Shown piece after piece: positions 33,431-42,954 of a DNA stretch of 64,000 nucleotides. The notes under the pieces were generated by a model that saw only the letters and a program-made list of their open reading frames with translations, searched no databases and had not been told where the DNA came from. Made by a program: the position numbers and the translations under genes. The DNA is taken from NCBI RefSeq assembly GCF_052064335.1, contig NZ_JBQHVU010000011.1, positions 1 through 64,000 of the forward strand, read 5' to 3'. Position 1 is the first letter of the stretch, and every line of letters begins with the position of its first letter. The stretch comes from Weimeria sp002480925. GTDB taxonomy: Bacteria > Bacillota > Clostridia > Lachnospirales > Lachnospiraceae.

Positions 33431-36006
33431 TGATCCCTGTCCTTTTCTGCCCTGTCAAGAAGCCTGTTTATGTCATTATTTTCCGCTTCTTTGTCAGCTG
33501 AGGAATCAGCTTCATCTGATCCGGCCTGATCCTGCGCCTCCTCAACAAGATAATCACGTCTTACCTTTGCTATAGATGCAACTTTTTCATCACCTGTCAG
33601 GTTGATAAGCTTTACTCCGGTTCCGTATCTGGACTGGAGGGTGGTCTCGGCTACCTTGATCCTTATGATGGTACCACTCGTATTGATGATCATTACCTCA
33701 TCATCCTTGTTTACGACCTTGGCACCTACCAGACATCCTGTTCTATCTGTGATCCTGTAGCATTTGATTCCCTTTATCCCTCTGTTCTTAAGCGGGAATT
33801 CAGACAGCATGGTGCATTTTCCAAGACCCTTTTCTGAAACAATAAGGGCACTCTCTCCCTGAGAATCAAGCTGCATGGCAATTATACAGTCACCGTCTGA
33901 CAGGTTCATTCCTCTGACACCGGTTGCATTTCTTCCCATGTCCCTTACATCAGTCGATCTGAACCTGCAGCATTGTCCCTGCTTTGTAAAGAGAATGATC
34001 TGATCCTTATCCGTCACCTTCTTTACAGTGATAAGCTCATCACCGTCCCGGAGATTTACAGCTATAAGACCATTCTTATTGATATTTTCAAATTCATCCA
34101 CTCTTGTCTTCTTGACAGTTCCGCTCCTTGTTACCATGAACAGGTATTCGTCATGATCAGCGCCCTCATTTCTGTCGCGAAGGGCGATCGCGGACGTTAT
34201 CTTCTCATCACCTGACAGCTGGAGCAGGTTTACTATCGCAGTACCTCTTGCAGTACGTGATGCCTCAGGGATCTTATAGGCCTTTAGCTTATATACCCTT
34301 CCCTTGTTTGTAAAGAATAGCAGATTATGATGATTCGTTGTCATCATGATCTCGGTGATGAAATCATCCTGAAGAAGCTCTGTACCCTTTATTCCTTTTC
34401 CGCCACGGTTCTGAGCCTTGAAATTGTCCATGCTCATCCGCTTTATATAGCCCAGATTGGTAAAGGTAATGACTGTATTGTCATCAGGGATCAGATCCTC
34501 ATCGTCGATCTCATCATCCTCACCTGAAACTATGACTGTCCTTCTGTCATCTCCGTATTTTTCCTTGTATACGATGATCTCCTTTTTGATCACACCGAGA
34601 AGCAGCTTTTCATCTGAGAGTATGGCCTTATACTCCTTTATCTTTATCTGGAGTCCGTCATACTCATCCAAAAGCTTCTGTCTCTCGAGTCCAGTAAGGG
34701 CACGAAGTCTCATTTCTACTATATTTGAAGCCTGAACCTCGTCAAGACCGAATCTCTCCATAAGTCTTGTCTTTGCTGTCGCAACATCGTTTGATGATCT
34801 TATTATAGAGATGACCTCGTCGATAAAATCGAGCGCCTTTAACAGACCCTCAAGTATATGGGCTCTTTCCTCTGCCTTATTGAGATCGTATTTTGTACGT
34901 CTTGTGACTACCTCCTCCTGGAAGGACAGATAGTAGTCAAGCATCTCCTTCAGGTTTAATACCTTAGGCTGATTATCAACAAGTGCAAGCATTATAGCAC
35001 CATAGGTTTCCTGGAGCTGGGTATGCTTGTAGAGCTGATTCAGCATGATCTGAGGATTTATATCCTTACGTAGCTCGATGGCTATCCTCATTCCCTCACG
35101 GCTTGTCTCATCACGAAGGGCTGTGATGCCGTCGAGCTTTTTATTCTTTACCAGATCTGCTATATTTGCTATAAGCCTTGCCTTATTTACATAATAAGGC
35201 AGCTCTGTTATAACTATCCTGTTTTTTCCGTTGGCCATCGGCTCAATATCTGTGACGCCTCTGACCTTTATCTTTCCACGGCCGGTTCTGTATGTCTCAC
35301 TTATTCCTCTGTGACCTAATATCTGGGCTCCTGTAGGAAAATCAGGTCCCTTAATTATAGTCATTATCTCATCAATATCCGTATCCCTGTCATTTTCAAT
35401 ACGATTATCGATTATACGGACAACTGCGTCTATTACCTCACGAAGGTTGTGTGGAGGAATATTTGTAGCCATACCAACTGCTATACCCTGGGCTCCGTTT
35501 ACCAGAAGATTAGGGTAACGCGAAGGGAGGACAAGGGGCTCCTTTTCAGTTTCATCATAGTTTGGAATGAAATCAACCGTATCCTTGCCTATATCCTGGA
35601 TCATAGCCAGAGATATCTTTGAAAGTCTGGCCTCTGTATACCTCATGGCTGCCGGACTGTCTCCGTCTACTGATCCGAAATTTCCATGACCATCAACAAG
35701 AGTATATCTGGTGTTCCAGTCCTGAGCAAGATTTACAAGGGCTCCGTAGATAGAGGAGTCTCCATGCGGATGATATTTACCCATTGTATCACCAACTATA
35801 CGGGCGCATTTCCTATGCGGCTTGTCCGGATAGTTGTTCATCTCGCTCATAGAATAGAGGATTCTTCGCTGAACAGGCTTCAGACCATCCCTCACATCCG
35901 GAAGTGCTCTTGAGACTATAACGCTCATAGAGTAATCGAGATAAGAGGACTCCATGGTCTTCTTCAGATCTACCTCTCTTATATTGTCAAAAATTTTGTC
36001 GTCCAT
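33427..36006 (-). CDS. gyrA: DNA gyrase subunit A
   Basis: An 859-residue gyrase A that cuts and rejoins DNA to add negative supercoils. The catalytic tyrosine is Y123 (AAMRYTEARL). The quinolone region reads GKYHPHGDSSIYGAL: S84 matches E. coli Ser83, but the Asp87 position is Gly88. The C-terminal pinwheel domain carries the GyrA box (QNRGGKGIKG). It lies 27 bases after gyrB; the fumarase alpha gene starts within its stop. Confidence 0.97.
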   Translation of the reverse strand: MDDKIFDNIREVDLKKTMESSYLDYSMSVIVSRALPDVRDGLKPVQRRILYSMSEMNNYPDKPHRKCARIVGDTMGKYHPHGDSSIYGALVNLAQDWNTRYTLVDGHGNFGSVDGDSPAAMRYTEARLSKISLAMIQDIGKDTVDFIPNYDETEKEPLVLPSRYPNLLVNGAQGIAVGMATNIPPHNLREVIDAVVRIIDNRIENDRDTDIDEIMTIIKGPDFPTGAQILGHRGISETYRTGRGKIKVRGVTDIEPMANGKNRIVITELPYYVNKARLIANIADLVKNKKLDGITALRDETSREGMRIAIELRKDINPQIMLNQLYKHTQLQETYGAIMLALVDNQPKVLNLKEMLDYYLSFQEEVVTRRTKYDLNKAEERAHILEGLLKALDFIDEVISIIRSSNDVATAKTRLMERFGLDEVQASNIVEMRLRALTGLERQKLLDEYDGLQIKIKEYKAILSDEKLLLGVIKKEIIVYKEKYGDDRRTVIVSGEDDEIDDEDLIPDDNTVITFTNLGYIKRMSMDNFKAQNRGGKGIKGTELLQDDFITEIMMTTNHHNLLFFTNKGRVYKLKAYKIPEASRTARGTAIVNLLQLSGDEKITSAIALRDRNEGADHDEYLFMVTRSGTVKKTRVDEFENINKNGLIAVNLRDGDELITVKKVTDKDQIILFTKQGQCCRFRSTDVRDMGRNATGVRGMNLSDGDCIIAMQLDSQGESALIVSEKGLGKCTMLSEFPLKNRGIKGIKCYRITDRTGCLVGAKVVNKDDEVMIINTSGTIIRIKVAETTLQSRYGTGVKLINLTGDEKVASIAKVRRDYLVEEAQDQAGSDEADSSADKEAENNDINRLLDRAEKDRDQ

Positions 36007-36033
36007 TTTTCTTCCTTGTCAGATTCTGACATG

Positions 36034-37953
36034 TTAAATATCAAGGTTTTCAACCTTTTTAGCGTTTTCAATGATGAATTCTCTGCGGGGCTCTACCTCA
36101 TCTCCCATAAGAGTGGAAAATACCTTGTCAACCTCTGAAAGGTCGTCATCATCCATATTCACTCTCTTCAGGATCCTTCTTTCAGGATCCATAGTGGTCT
36201 CCCAGAGCTGATCAGCATCCATCTCACCAAGTCCCTTGTATCTCTGGACCTTGTTATTCTGGTCACGGCCTATCTGATCCATGATCTGATTCAGCTGGTC
36301 ATCATTGTAGGCATACCATACCTTTTTATTTTTTTCGACCTTGTAGAGAGGAGGCATTGCCAGATAGACATAACCCTGCTTGATAAGCTCAGGCATATAT
36401 CTGTAGATAAAGGTCAGCATCAGCGTAGCTATATGAGCTCCATCAACATCGGCATCAGTCATTATTATAATCTTATGATATCTGAGCTTTGTGATATCAA
36501 AATCGTCAAGGATTCCTGTTCCGAAGGCTGTTATCATGGCCTTTATCTCTTTATTGCTGTATATCTTGTCCTCACGGGCCTTTTCCACATTCAGGATCTT
36601 GCCGCGGAGAGGAAGTATCGCCTGAGTAGCACGGCTTCTAGCAGACTTCGCTGAGCCACCGGCTGAATCTCCCTCGACTATGAAGATCTCGCAGTTTGCC
36701 GGATCCTTATCGGTACAGTCTGCCAGCTTTCCCGGAAGGGATGTAGAATCAAGAGCTGTCTTTCTCCTTGTCAGATCTCTGGCCTTTCTTGCTGCCTCCC
36801 TTGCTCTCTGGGCCAGAAGCGATTTCTCACAGATGATCTTTGCGACCTGAGGATGCTGTTCCAGATAATAGGTCAGCTGCTCACTTACAACTGAATCAAC
36901 AGCGGTCTTTGCATCGCTATTCCCAAGCTTCTGCTTGGTCTGTCCCTCAAACTGAGGTTCTGAGATCTTTATGCTGATGATAGCTGTAAGTCCCTCTCTT
37001 ATGTCATCTCCGGTAAGTGGAGGATCATTTTCCTTTATAAGCTTATTCTCATGAGCATAGTTATTAAAGGTCCTTGTGACCGCAGCCTTGAAGCCGGCCA
37101 CATGGGTTCCGCCTTCAGGTGTAATGATATTATTTACAAAGCTGTATGAGGAATCATTGAAGGAATCATTATGCTGCATGGCAACCTCTACAAGCACATC
37201 ATTCTTTTTTCCCTCACAATAGATCACATCCGGATAGAGCGGCTGCTTACCACGATTTAGATATTCCACGAATTCCTTGATACCGCCCTCGTAGTGAAAG
37301 ACATCTGTCCTGTCCTCTTCACCTCTATGATCAGTCAGAGTGATCTTTAAGGCCTTAGTAAGGAAAGCAGTTTCCCTCAGTCTGGTCTTTAAGGTATCAA
37401 AATCGTATTCAGTCGTCTCAAATATAGTCTCGTCAGGCTTGAATGTGACCCTGGTTCCGGTCTGATCAGACGGACATTCTCCAACGACCTTCAGATCATA
37501 CATGGTCTTGCCCTTTTCATATTTCTGCTTATAGACCTTTCCATCACGTCTGACCTCTACCTCCAGCCAGTCGGAAAGAGCATTTACTACTGAGGCTCCT
37601 ACTCCATGAAGACCTCCTGATACCTTGTAGCCTCCGCCTCCGAACTTACCTCCGGCATGCAGGACCGTAAATACGACCTCAACACCCGGCTTTCCTGATT
37701 TGTGGTTAATATCTACAGGTATCCCACGTCCATCGTCAGTTACAGTTATGGTATTACCCTTATTGATCTCAACCTGTATATGATGACAAAATCCTGCAAG
37801 TGCCTCATCAACAGAGTTATCAACAATCTCATATACAAGATGGTGAAGTCCCTTTGCAGAGGTCGATCCTATATACATTCCAGGTCTTTTTCTGACTGCC
37901 TCGAGGCCCTCAAGGATCTGTATCTGGTCACCACCGTATTCATGTTCAACCAT
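36034..37953 (-). CDS. gyrB: DNA gyrase subunit B
   Basis: A 639-residue ATPase subunit. GHKL fold with EIVDNSVDEALAG and DDGRGIPVD, the TOPRIM motif EGDSAGGSAKSARSR, and MTDADVDGAHI. Usual length for Firmicutes GyrB. It overlaps the recF stop by one base (TAATG). Confidence 0.97.
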   Translation of the reverse strand: MVEHEYGGDQIQILEGLEAVRKRPGMYIGSTSAKGLHHLVYEIVDNSVDEALAGFCHHIQVEINKGNTITVTDDGRGIPVDINHKSGKPGVEVVFTVLHAGGKFGGGGYKVSGGLHGVGASVVNALSDWLEVEVRRDGKVYKQKYEKGKTMYDLKVVGECPSDQTGTRVTFKPDETIFETTEYDFDTLKTRLRETAFLTKALKITLTDHRGEEDRTDVFHYEGGIKEFVEYLNRGKQPLYPDVIYCEGKKNDVLVEVAMQHNDSFNDSSYSFVNNIITPEGGTHVAGFKAAVTRTFNNYAHENKLIKENDPPLTGDDIREGLTAIISIKISEPQFEGQTKQKLGNSDAKTAVDSVVSEQLTYYLEQHPQVAKIICEKSLLAQRAREAARKARDLTRRKTALDSTSLPGKLADCTDKDPANCEIFIVEGDSAGGSAKSARSRATQAILPLRGKILNVEKAREDKIYSNKEIKAMITAFGTGILDDFDITKLRYHKIIIMTDADVDGAHIATLMLTFIYRYMPELIKQGYVYLAMPPLYKVEKNKKVWYAYNDDQLNQIMDQIGRDQNNKVQRYKGLGEMDADQLWETTMDPERRILKRVNMDDDDLSEVDKVFSTLMGDEVEPRREFIIENAKKVENLDI

Positions 37954-39077
37954 TATTTCTGCTCCGTTTCCTTTCCTGCTAGATCCGTGGAATCAGTCAC
38001 TTCTGTAACGGTTCCTTTTACTACTTCAAAAATTTTATTTATTTTATACTGACTTCTTACAAAATCATCAAGCCCTGTACAGCTGATAAGCGTCTGGGTC
38101 TGTGACAGACTCTTGAGAAGATCCTGCTGTCTCTTGCTGTCAAGCTCTGATAGCACATCATCGAGCAGCAGAACAGGCTTTTCTCTTGTAGCCTCCTCCA
38201 TCACATTTACCTCGGAAAGCTTAAGCGAAAGGGCTGCTGTTCTCTGCTGTCCCTGGGATCCGAACTTTCTTAAATCTGCACCTGCCAGATCAAATCTCAG
38301 ATCATCTCTGTGAGGACCCTTTGTGGTCGTCCCAAGCCTTAAATCATTATCAAGTGATCTAACAAGTGCTTCTCTGAAGTCATTCTCTGACACATTACTT
38401 TCATAGCTGAGTCTTACCTCTTCCTTTTCACCTGAGATCTCACTGTGGATTTCACTCACTACAGGTGATATCTCCTCTATAAACTGCCTTCTACGACTGA
38501 TTATCTTTTCTCCATAGCCTGCCAGGGCCATATCCCACACAGACAGGGTATCAAGAAGTCCTCTGTTCCTGTATATTTCCTTCAAAAGGCTGTTTCTTTG
38601 GGCGAGTGCCTTGTTATATTCACTTAGATTATAAAGATAGACTCTGTCTATCTGACAAAGCTCTGTATCTATAAACCTTCTTCTCTTGTCCGGTCCCATC
38701 TTTATTATAGACAGGTCATCAGGCGAGAAAAATATCACATTCAGTATTCCAAACAGCTCAGAGGCCTTTTTTATAGGGACCCGGTTTATTGCTATTCCCT
38801 TGGAATGTCCTCTTTTCAGATGGACATCTATCTGATATGTCATGCCGGCCTTTTCCACAATGGTCATGATATGTCCCTCATTCTGATCGAACCTTATCAT
38901 TTCGCTGTCCCGGCTTCCTCTGTGGGACCGGCTTGTGGAGCAGACTCCTATGGCTTCAAGTATGTTGGTCTTCCCCTGGGCATTATCACCCCAGATGATA
39001 TTGGTTCTGGGATCAAACTGTATGGAAAGATTCTGATAATTTCTGAAATCTCTCAGATCCAGGGATCTTACTATCAT
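37953..39077 (-). CDS. recF: DNA replication and repair protein RecF
   Basis: A 374-residue SMC-like ATPase that helps load RecA at gaps. Walker A GDNAQGKTN (30-38), signature GSQGQQRTAAL, Walker B LLLDDVLSELD. It overlaps yaaA by 4 bases. Confidence 0.97.
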   Translation of the reverse strand: MIVRSLDLRDFRNYQNLSIQFDPRTNIIWGDNAQGKTNILEAIGVCSTSRSHRGSRDSEMIRFDQNEGHIMTIVEKAGMTYQIDVHLKRGHSKGIAINRVPIKKASELFGILNVIFFSPDDLSIIKMGPDKRRRFIDTELCQIDRVYLYNLSEYNKALAQRNSLLKEIYRNRGLLDTLSVWDMALAGYGEKIISRRRQFIEEISPVVSEIHSEISGEKEEVRLSYESNVSENDFREALVRSLDNDLRLGTTTKGPHRDDLRFDLAGADLRKFGSQGQQRTAALSLKLSEVNVMEEATREKPVLLLDDVLSELDSKRQQDLLKSLSQTQTLISCTGLDDFVRSQYKINKIFEVVKGTVTEVTDSTDLAGKETEQK

Positions 39078-39286
39078 CTACCAACCTTTATCTCTTCTCC
39101 ATCGTATACCACGACATCACCCTCATAGAGCTTTCTTCCTCGTCTGGTATCGGTCTCGCCATTTACTGTGACCTCACCATTCTGGATAACCTCCTTGGCT
39201 TCCACGCCTGAGCTTACCAGACCGGCCTTCTTAAGAAGCTGACCAAGCTTTATGAATTCATCTGTTTCTCTTATGTTTATAACCAT
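39074..39286 (-). CDS. yaaA: S4-domain RNA-binding protein YaaA
   Basis: A 70-residue S4 RNA-binding protein (KLGQLLKKAGLVSSGVEAKE, then VIQNGEVTVNGE and RRGRKLYEGD). Found between dnaN and recF in most Firmicutes; role in ribosome assembly is suspected. One base separates it from dnaN. Confidence 0.92.
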   Translation of the reverse strand: MVINIRETDEFIKLGQLLKKAGLVSSGVEAKEVIQNGEVTVNGETDTRRGRKLYEGDVVVYDGEEIKVGR

Positions 39287-39287
39287 A

Positions 39288-40406
39288 TTATCTTACGTTA
39301 TTAAAATTTATCGGCAGTATCAGATAGATATATGATTCCGTTTCGTTCTTAATAAAGCAAGGCGATTTTGAATCAAAGAAATACATAGTAACCTCTTCAT
39401 CATCTATTGCCTTAAGTGCCTCTACCAGGAACTTAGGATTGAAGCCTATCATCTGATCTGCTCCCTCCTTGACTATAGGAAGACTCTCGTTCATTGTTCC
39501 TACTGCAGAGTTTCCTATAAGCTCCATCTGATCATCTGCAATCCTTACTATGACCGGGTTCTTACGGGCCTCTACCTCCCTTACAAGAAGCGTAGCACGT
39601 GTCACACCCTCTATCAGCTCTCTTCTGTTGACTTTTATCTTTGTATTGAACTCATTTCTTATCATCTTCTCATAGTTGAAGTACTCTCCATCTATAAGCC
39701 TTATGACCATAATAGTGTATTCAATCTCAAAGATCATCTTTGAAGGAGTGATATATACAGAAACCATATCGTTCGATTCGGAACTTAAGATCTTGTTGAT
39801 CTCGTTCATCTGCCTTCCTGGTACCACGACATTTACATCTGGATATGATTCCTTAAGAGAACAATTCCTGATTGAGATACGGTGTCCGTCAAGGGCTACC
39901 ATTCTGAGGTTGTTTCTGGAAATATTGAACAGGATACCTGTCATCATCTTGTTGGCGTCATTGTCAGATACAGCAAAAGCTGTCTGTCTGATCATTTCCT
40001 TAAGAGCCAGCTGGGACATCACGACCGGATCCGTTATCCTTACAGGATCGAGAGCAGGGAAGTCCTGTCCTGATTTTCCTATTATCTTATAGAGTGCCTT
40101 ATCGCATCTGATCGTCGTATGGAAAACCTCGTCCGTATCTATGTAGACCGTGCTCTTTGGAAGATTCCTTACCACATCAGAAAAGAGCTTTGCATCAAGG
40201 GCTACTATTCCCTCCTCATCGATTTCACCGTCTTTTACCTGATTTTCTATTCCCAGATCCATATTGCTTGCAGTAAGTATTATCTGTCCGTTGAATGCCT
40301 TTACAAGTATACATTCAAGTATAGGCATAGTTGTCTTTACAGGTACAGCCTTTGTTACTACATTTACGCTTTCAAGAAGCGCCTCCTGTGAACATGAGAT
40401 CTTCAT
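39288..40406 (-). CDS. dnaN: DNA polymerase III sliding clamp
   Basis: Beta clamp of 372 residues, three repeated domains forming the ring that tethers the polymerase. Starts MKISCSQEALLESVNVV at ATG 40406, with AAAGGAG 12 bases upstream; the longer ATG at 40433 is inside the leader. The C-terminus LPINFNNVR is the expected clamp end. Confidence 0.95.
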   Translation of the reverse strand: MKISCSQEALLESVNVVTKAVPVKTTMPILECILVKAFNGQIILTASNMDLGIENQVKDGEIDEEGIVALDAKLFSDVVRNLPKSTVYIDTDEVFHTTIRCDKALYKIIGKSGQDFPALDPVRITDPVVMSQLALKEMIRQTAFAVSDNDANKMMTGILFNISRNNLRMVALDGHRISIRNCSLKESYPDVNVVVPGRQMNEINKILSSESNDMVSVYITPSKMIFEIEYTIMVIRLIDGEYFNYEKMIRNEFNTKIKVNRRELIEGVTRATLLVREVEARKNPVIVRIADDQMELIGNSAVGTMNESLPIVKEGADQMIGFNPKFLVEALKAIDDEEVTMYFFDSKSPCFIKNETESYIYLILPINFNNVR

Positions 40407-40587
40407 TTTTCTGACGGACTCCTTTCTCATCATTATTATCTAAAAGATAATAATCTTATTATTATAGTCAGTAGATATGTGGAAAAGTCCCGTTTTCCGC
40501 TATATATCAATGTTTCTTTAAAAAATATCCATGTCATCAGCTGTTAGTCTGATGTTTGACGGTCTTTATAGACTGTGAATATTTCAC

Positions 40588-41949
40588 CTATGAATTAGGA
40601 TCGATCTTCTTTTTTATAGCATCGATCTGTTTTTTCAACTCTTCATTGTTCTTATAATCATCTGCTACCTTGTTGGCACCGTAGATAATTGTCGAATGGT
40701 CCCTTCCACCAAGCAGCTGGCCGATCGCATCAAGTGGATAATCTGTTAGCTGCTTGCAGAGATACATGGCTATCTGCCTTGGCTCGGCTATATTCTTACT
40801 CCTGTTCTTCGATGTCATCTGGTCTATGGTCAGATCATAGTGGTCAGCGACTACCTCGATTATGAGCTGGGGAGTGATCTCCCTTGGCTTTTCAGGAGAA
40901 ATGATGTTGGCAAGCTCCTGCTGGGCTATATCCATAGTGATTTCTGTGTGCTCTATATTGGAGTAGGCTATGAGCTTGTTAAGGGCGCCTTCTATCTCAC
41001 GGACATTAGTAGTAATGTTTGTTGCTATGTAGTTAAGTATCTCATCAGCAAGATTTATATTCTCATCCTCGACCTTTTTTCGGAGAATAGCCATTCTTGT
41101 CTCATAGTCAGGATTGCCTATGTCAGCCATGAGTCCCCATTCGAATCTTGATCTGATACGGGACTCTAAGGTCTTCATTTCCTTAGGAGGACGATCAGAA
41201 GTAAGGACAATCTGTTTTCCGGCGGAGTGGAGAGCGTTGAATGTGTGGAAAAACTCCTCCTGAGTCGATTCCTTACCTATTATAAACTGTATATCATCGA
41301 TCATCAGCACATCAACCTTACGGTATTTCTCCCGGAATTTGCTCATTGCCGAGGTATTGTTGGTACTTCGTATAGATTCGATGACCTCGTTTAGAAATTC
41401 CTCTGAGGTCACATAAAGAACTTTTTTTTCAGGATTATGCAGCAGTATATAGTTTCCTATCGCATGCATAAGGTGGGTTTTGCCAAGTCCCGGACCACCG
41501 TATATATAGAGCGGGTTAAAATTCTTTCCGGGAGTCTCTGCAACCGCAAGTGCAGCATTCTGGGCAAAACGGTTATTATTTCCTACTACGAATGAATCAA
41601 ACGTATATTTGTCATTCAGGTTAGAATTCATGTAGTTTGGATTTCTGAGAAGATCCTCCTGTGAAACTTCAGTCTTTGTATCAAGCTGGTTGGCCAGAAT
41701 GAAGTGGATATTATATTCCTTTCCTGTCATGTCAGCTATCTTTGTGATCAGCGGCTTCTCATATTTCTTGGAAATATAATTGATAGCCATCTCATCAGTC
41801 TCATCCGATGCCATGACTGTCAGCTCATTTCCATCTACTGAAACAATCTTCAGTGGTGCAAGCCAGGTGTTGAATGAGACATCAGCTATTTCATAATCAT
41901 TCTTGACTGAGAGAAGTATATCCTCCCACATTGACGCAATATCGTCCAT
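40588..41949 (-). CDS. dnaA: Replication initiator DnaA
   Basis: A 453-residue initiator. Domain I at residues 1-85, Walker A GGPGLGKTHL (151-160), Walker B VLMIDDIQF, and the C-terminal DNA-binding helix GGRDHSTIIYGANKV that reads DnaA boxes. The 153 bases to dnaN contain TGTGGAAAA (near 40478), a degenerate box. Confidence 0.98.
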   Translation of the reverse strand: MDDIASMWEDILLSVKNDYEIADVSFNTWLAPLKIVSVDGNELTVMASDETDEMAINYISKKYEKPLITKIADMTGKEYNIHFILANQLDTKTEVSQEDLLRNPNYMNSNLNDKYTFDSFVVGNNNRFAQNAALAVAETPGKNFNPLYIYGGPGLGKTHLMHAIGNYILLHNPEKKVLYVTSEEFLNEVIESIRSTNNTSAMSKFREKYRKVDVLMIDDIQFIIGKESTQEEFFHTFNALHSAGKQIVLTSDRPPKEMKTLESRIRSRFEWGLMADIGNPDYETRMAILRKKVEDENINLADEILNYIATNITTNVREIEGALNKLIAYSNIEHTEITMDIAQQELANIISPEKPREITPQLIIEVVADHYDLTIDQMTSKNRSKNIAEPRQIAMYLCKQLTDYPLDAIGQLLGGRDHSTIIYGANKVADDYKNNEELKKQIDAIKKKIDPNS

Positions 41950-42238
41950 TACCGTTTTACTCCAGACTATATATTATAATAGGAAGAAACACATTCTTCC
42001 CCTGTGATTTCGTCAAAAAACCACTATCTATTTTACCTAAAATTAAGAGAAACTTCAACTCCTAACAGAAATTTATGTTGATATTTTTAGTTATCAACAA
42101 TTTTATTCACATTGCCAACATCTTGTATGTTTACAAAATATGGTCTCTTATGTTGTAGCTTGACATTCTTCAGATTTTTGTTAAAATGATAGTCGATATT
42201 CTGTCCACGTAGATAATATTTTAAGGAGGTGCGTATAT
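41950..42238. other. oriC: Probable chromosomal origin (oriC) between dnaA and rpmH
   Basis: Divergence point of the core genes. DnaA boxes: TTATCAACA at 42091-42099, TTATTCACA at 42103-42111 and a reverse near-match TGTTGATAT at about 42076. Flanks are AT-rich. The rpmH promoter (TTGACA 42160-42165, TAAAAT 42182-42187, spacer 16) lies at the right edge. Boxes are fewer than in well-studied origins, so part of oriC may lie in the dnaA-dnaN gap. Confidence 0.75.
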
Positions 42239-42373
42239 ATGAAGATGACATTTCAGCCAAAGAAGCGTCAGAGAGCCAAGGTTCATGGCTTCCGTTCAAG
42301 AATGAGCACAAAGGGCGGCCGTAAGGTTCTCGCTGCAAGACGTGCTAAAGGCAGAAGAAAACTCACAGCATAA
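42239..42373 (+). CDS. rpmH: Ribosomal protein L34
   Basis: A 44-residue basic protein reading MKMTFQPKKRQRAKVHGF, then RSRMSTKGGRKVLAARRAKG, a standard L34. AAGGAGGTG precedes ATG 42239. It opens the conserved rpmH-rnpA-yidD-yidC-jag cluster. Confidence 0.97.
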   Translation: MKMTFQPKKRQRAKVHGFRSRMSTKGGRKVLAARRAKGRRKLTA

Positions 42374-42383
42374 GCTGTTTACT

Positions 42384-42731
42384 ATGAAGTTTTCAGAATC
42401 TCTTAAGAAGAATTCAGATTTCAGGAGGGTTTACAGAAAGGGTCATTCTAAGGCAGACAGTCTTTTTGTCCTTTATGTACTCCCCAATGATCTGAATGAA
42501 AACAGGATTGGTATTTCTGTCAGCAAGAAAGTTGGAAATAGTGTAGTCAGGCATCATATCACAAGACTTGTCCGTGAGAGCTACAGGCTTAATGAGGATT
42601 CATTTATCTGCGGATATGATCTTGTCCTTGTAGCCAGACCATATGCCAGATCAAAAAGCTTTGATCAGGTCTCTTCCTCACTTCTTTCTCTGATGAGATA
42701 TCATCATTTATTATTGGAACAAGCTTTATGA
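42384..42731 (+). CDS. rnpA: Ribonuclease P protein component
   Basis: A 115-residue protein subunit of RNase P that aids cleavage of tRNA 5' leaders. Motif GISVSKKVGNSVVRHHITR(L) at about 47-66 and a basic central cleft. Starts at ATG 42384, 10 bases after rpmH. Confidence 0.94.
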   Translation: MKFSESLKKNSDFRRVYRKGHSKADSLFVLYVLPNDLNENRIGISVSKKVGNSVVRHHITRLVRESYRLNEDSFICGYDLVLVARPYARSKSFDQVSSSLLSLMRYHHLLLEQAL

Positions 42732-42940
42732 TGAAAAGATTTATTATCTTTCTGATTAAATTCTATAGAAAATATATTTCTCCGTTCAAGACGACAAAAT
42801 GTCCTTACTATCCTACCTGTTCCACATATGGCCTTATAGCTGTGGAAAAGCATGGTGCTCTTAAGGGTGGAGCATTAGCACTCTGGAGAATTATCAGATG
42901 CAATCCATTTTCAAAGGGTGGATATGATCCGGTTCCGTGA
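42728..42940 (+). CDS. yidD: Membrane protein insertion efficiency factor YidD
   Basis: A 70-residue protein with the family signature: FYRKYISPF, CPYYPTCSTYGLIAVEKHG and NPFSKGGYDPVP. Overlaps the rnpA stop by 4 bases. Confidence 0.95.
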   Translation: MMKRFIIFLIKFYRKYISPFKTTKCPYYPTCSTYGLIAVEKHGALKGGALALWRIIRCNPFSKGGYDPVP

Positions 42941-42954
42941 TTGGAGGATTTGTT

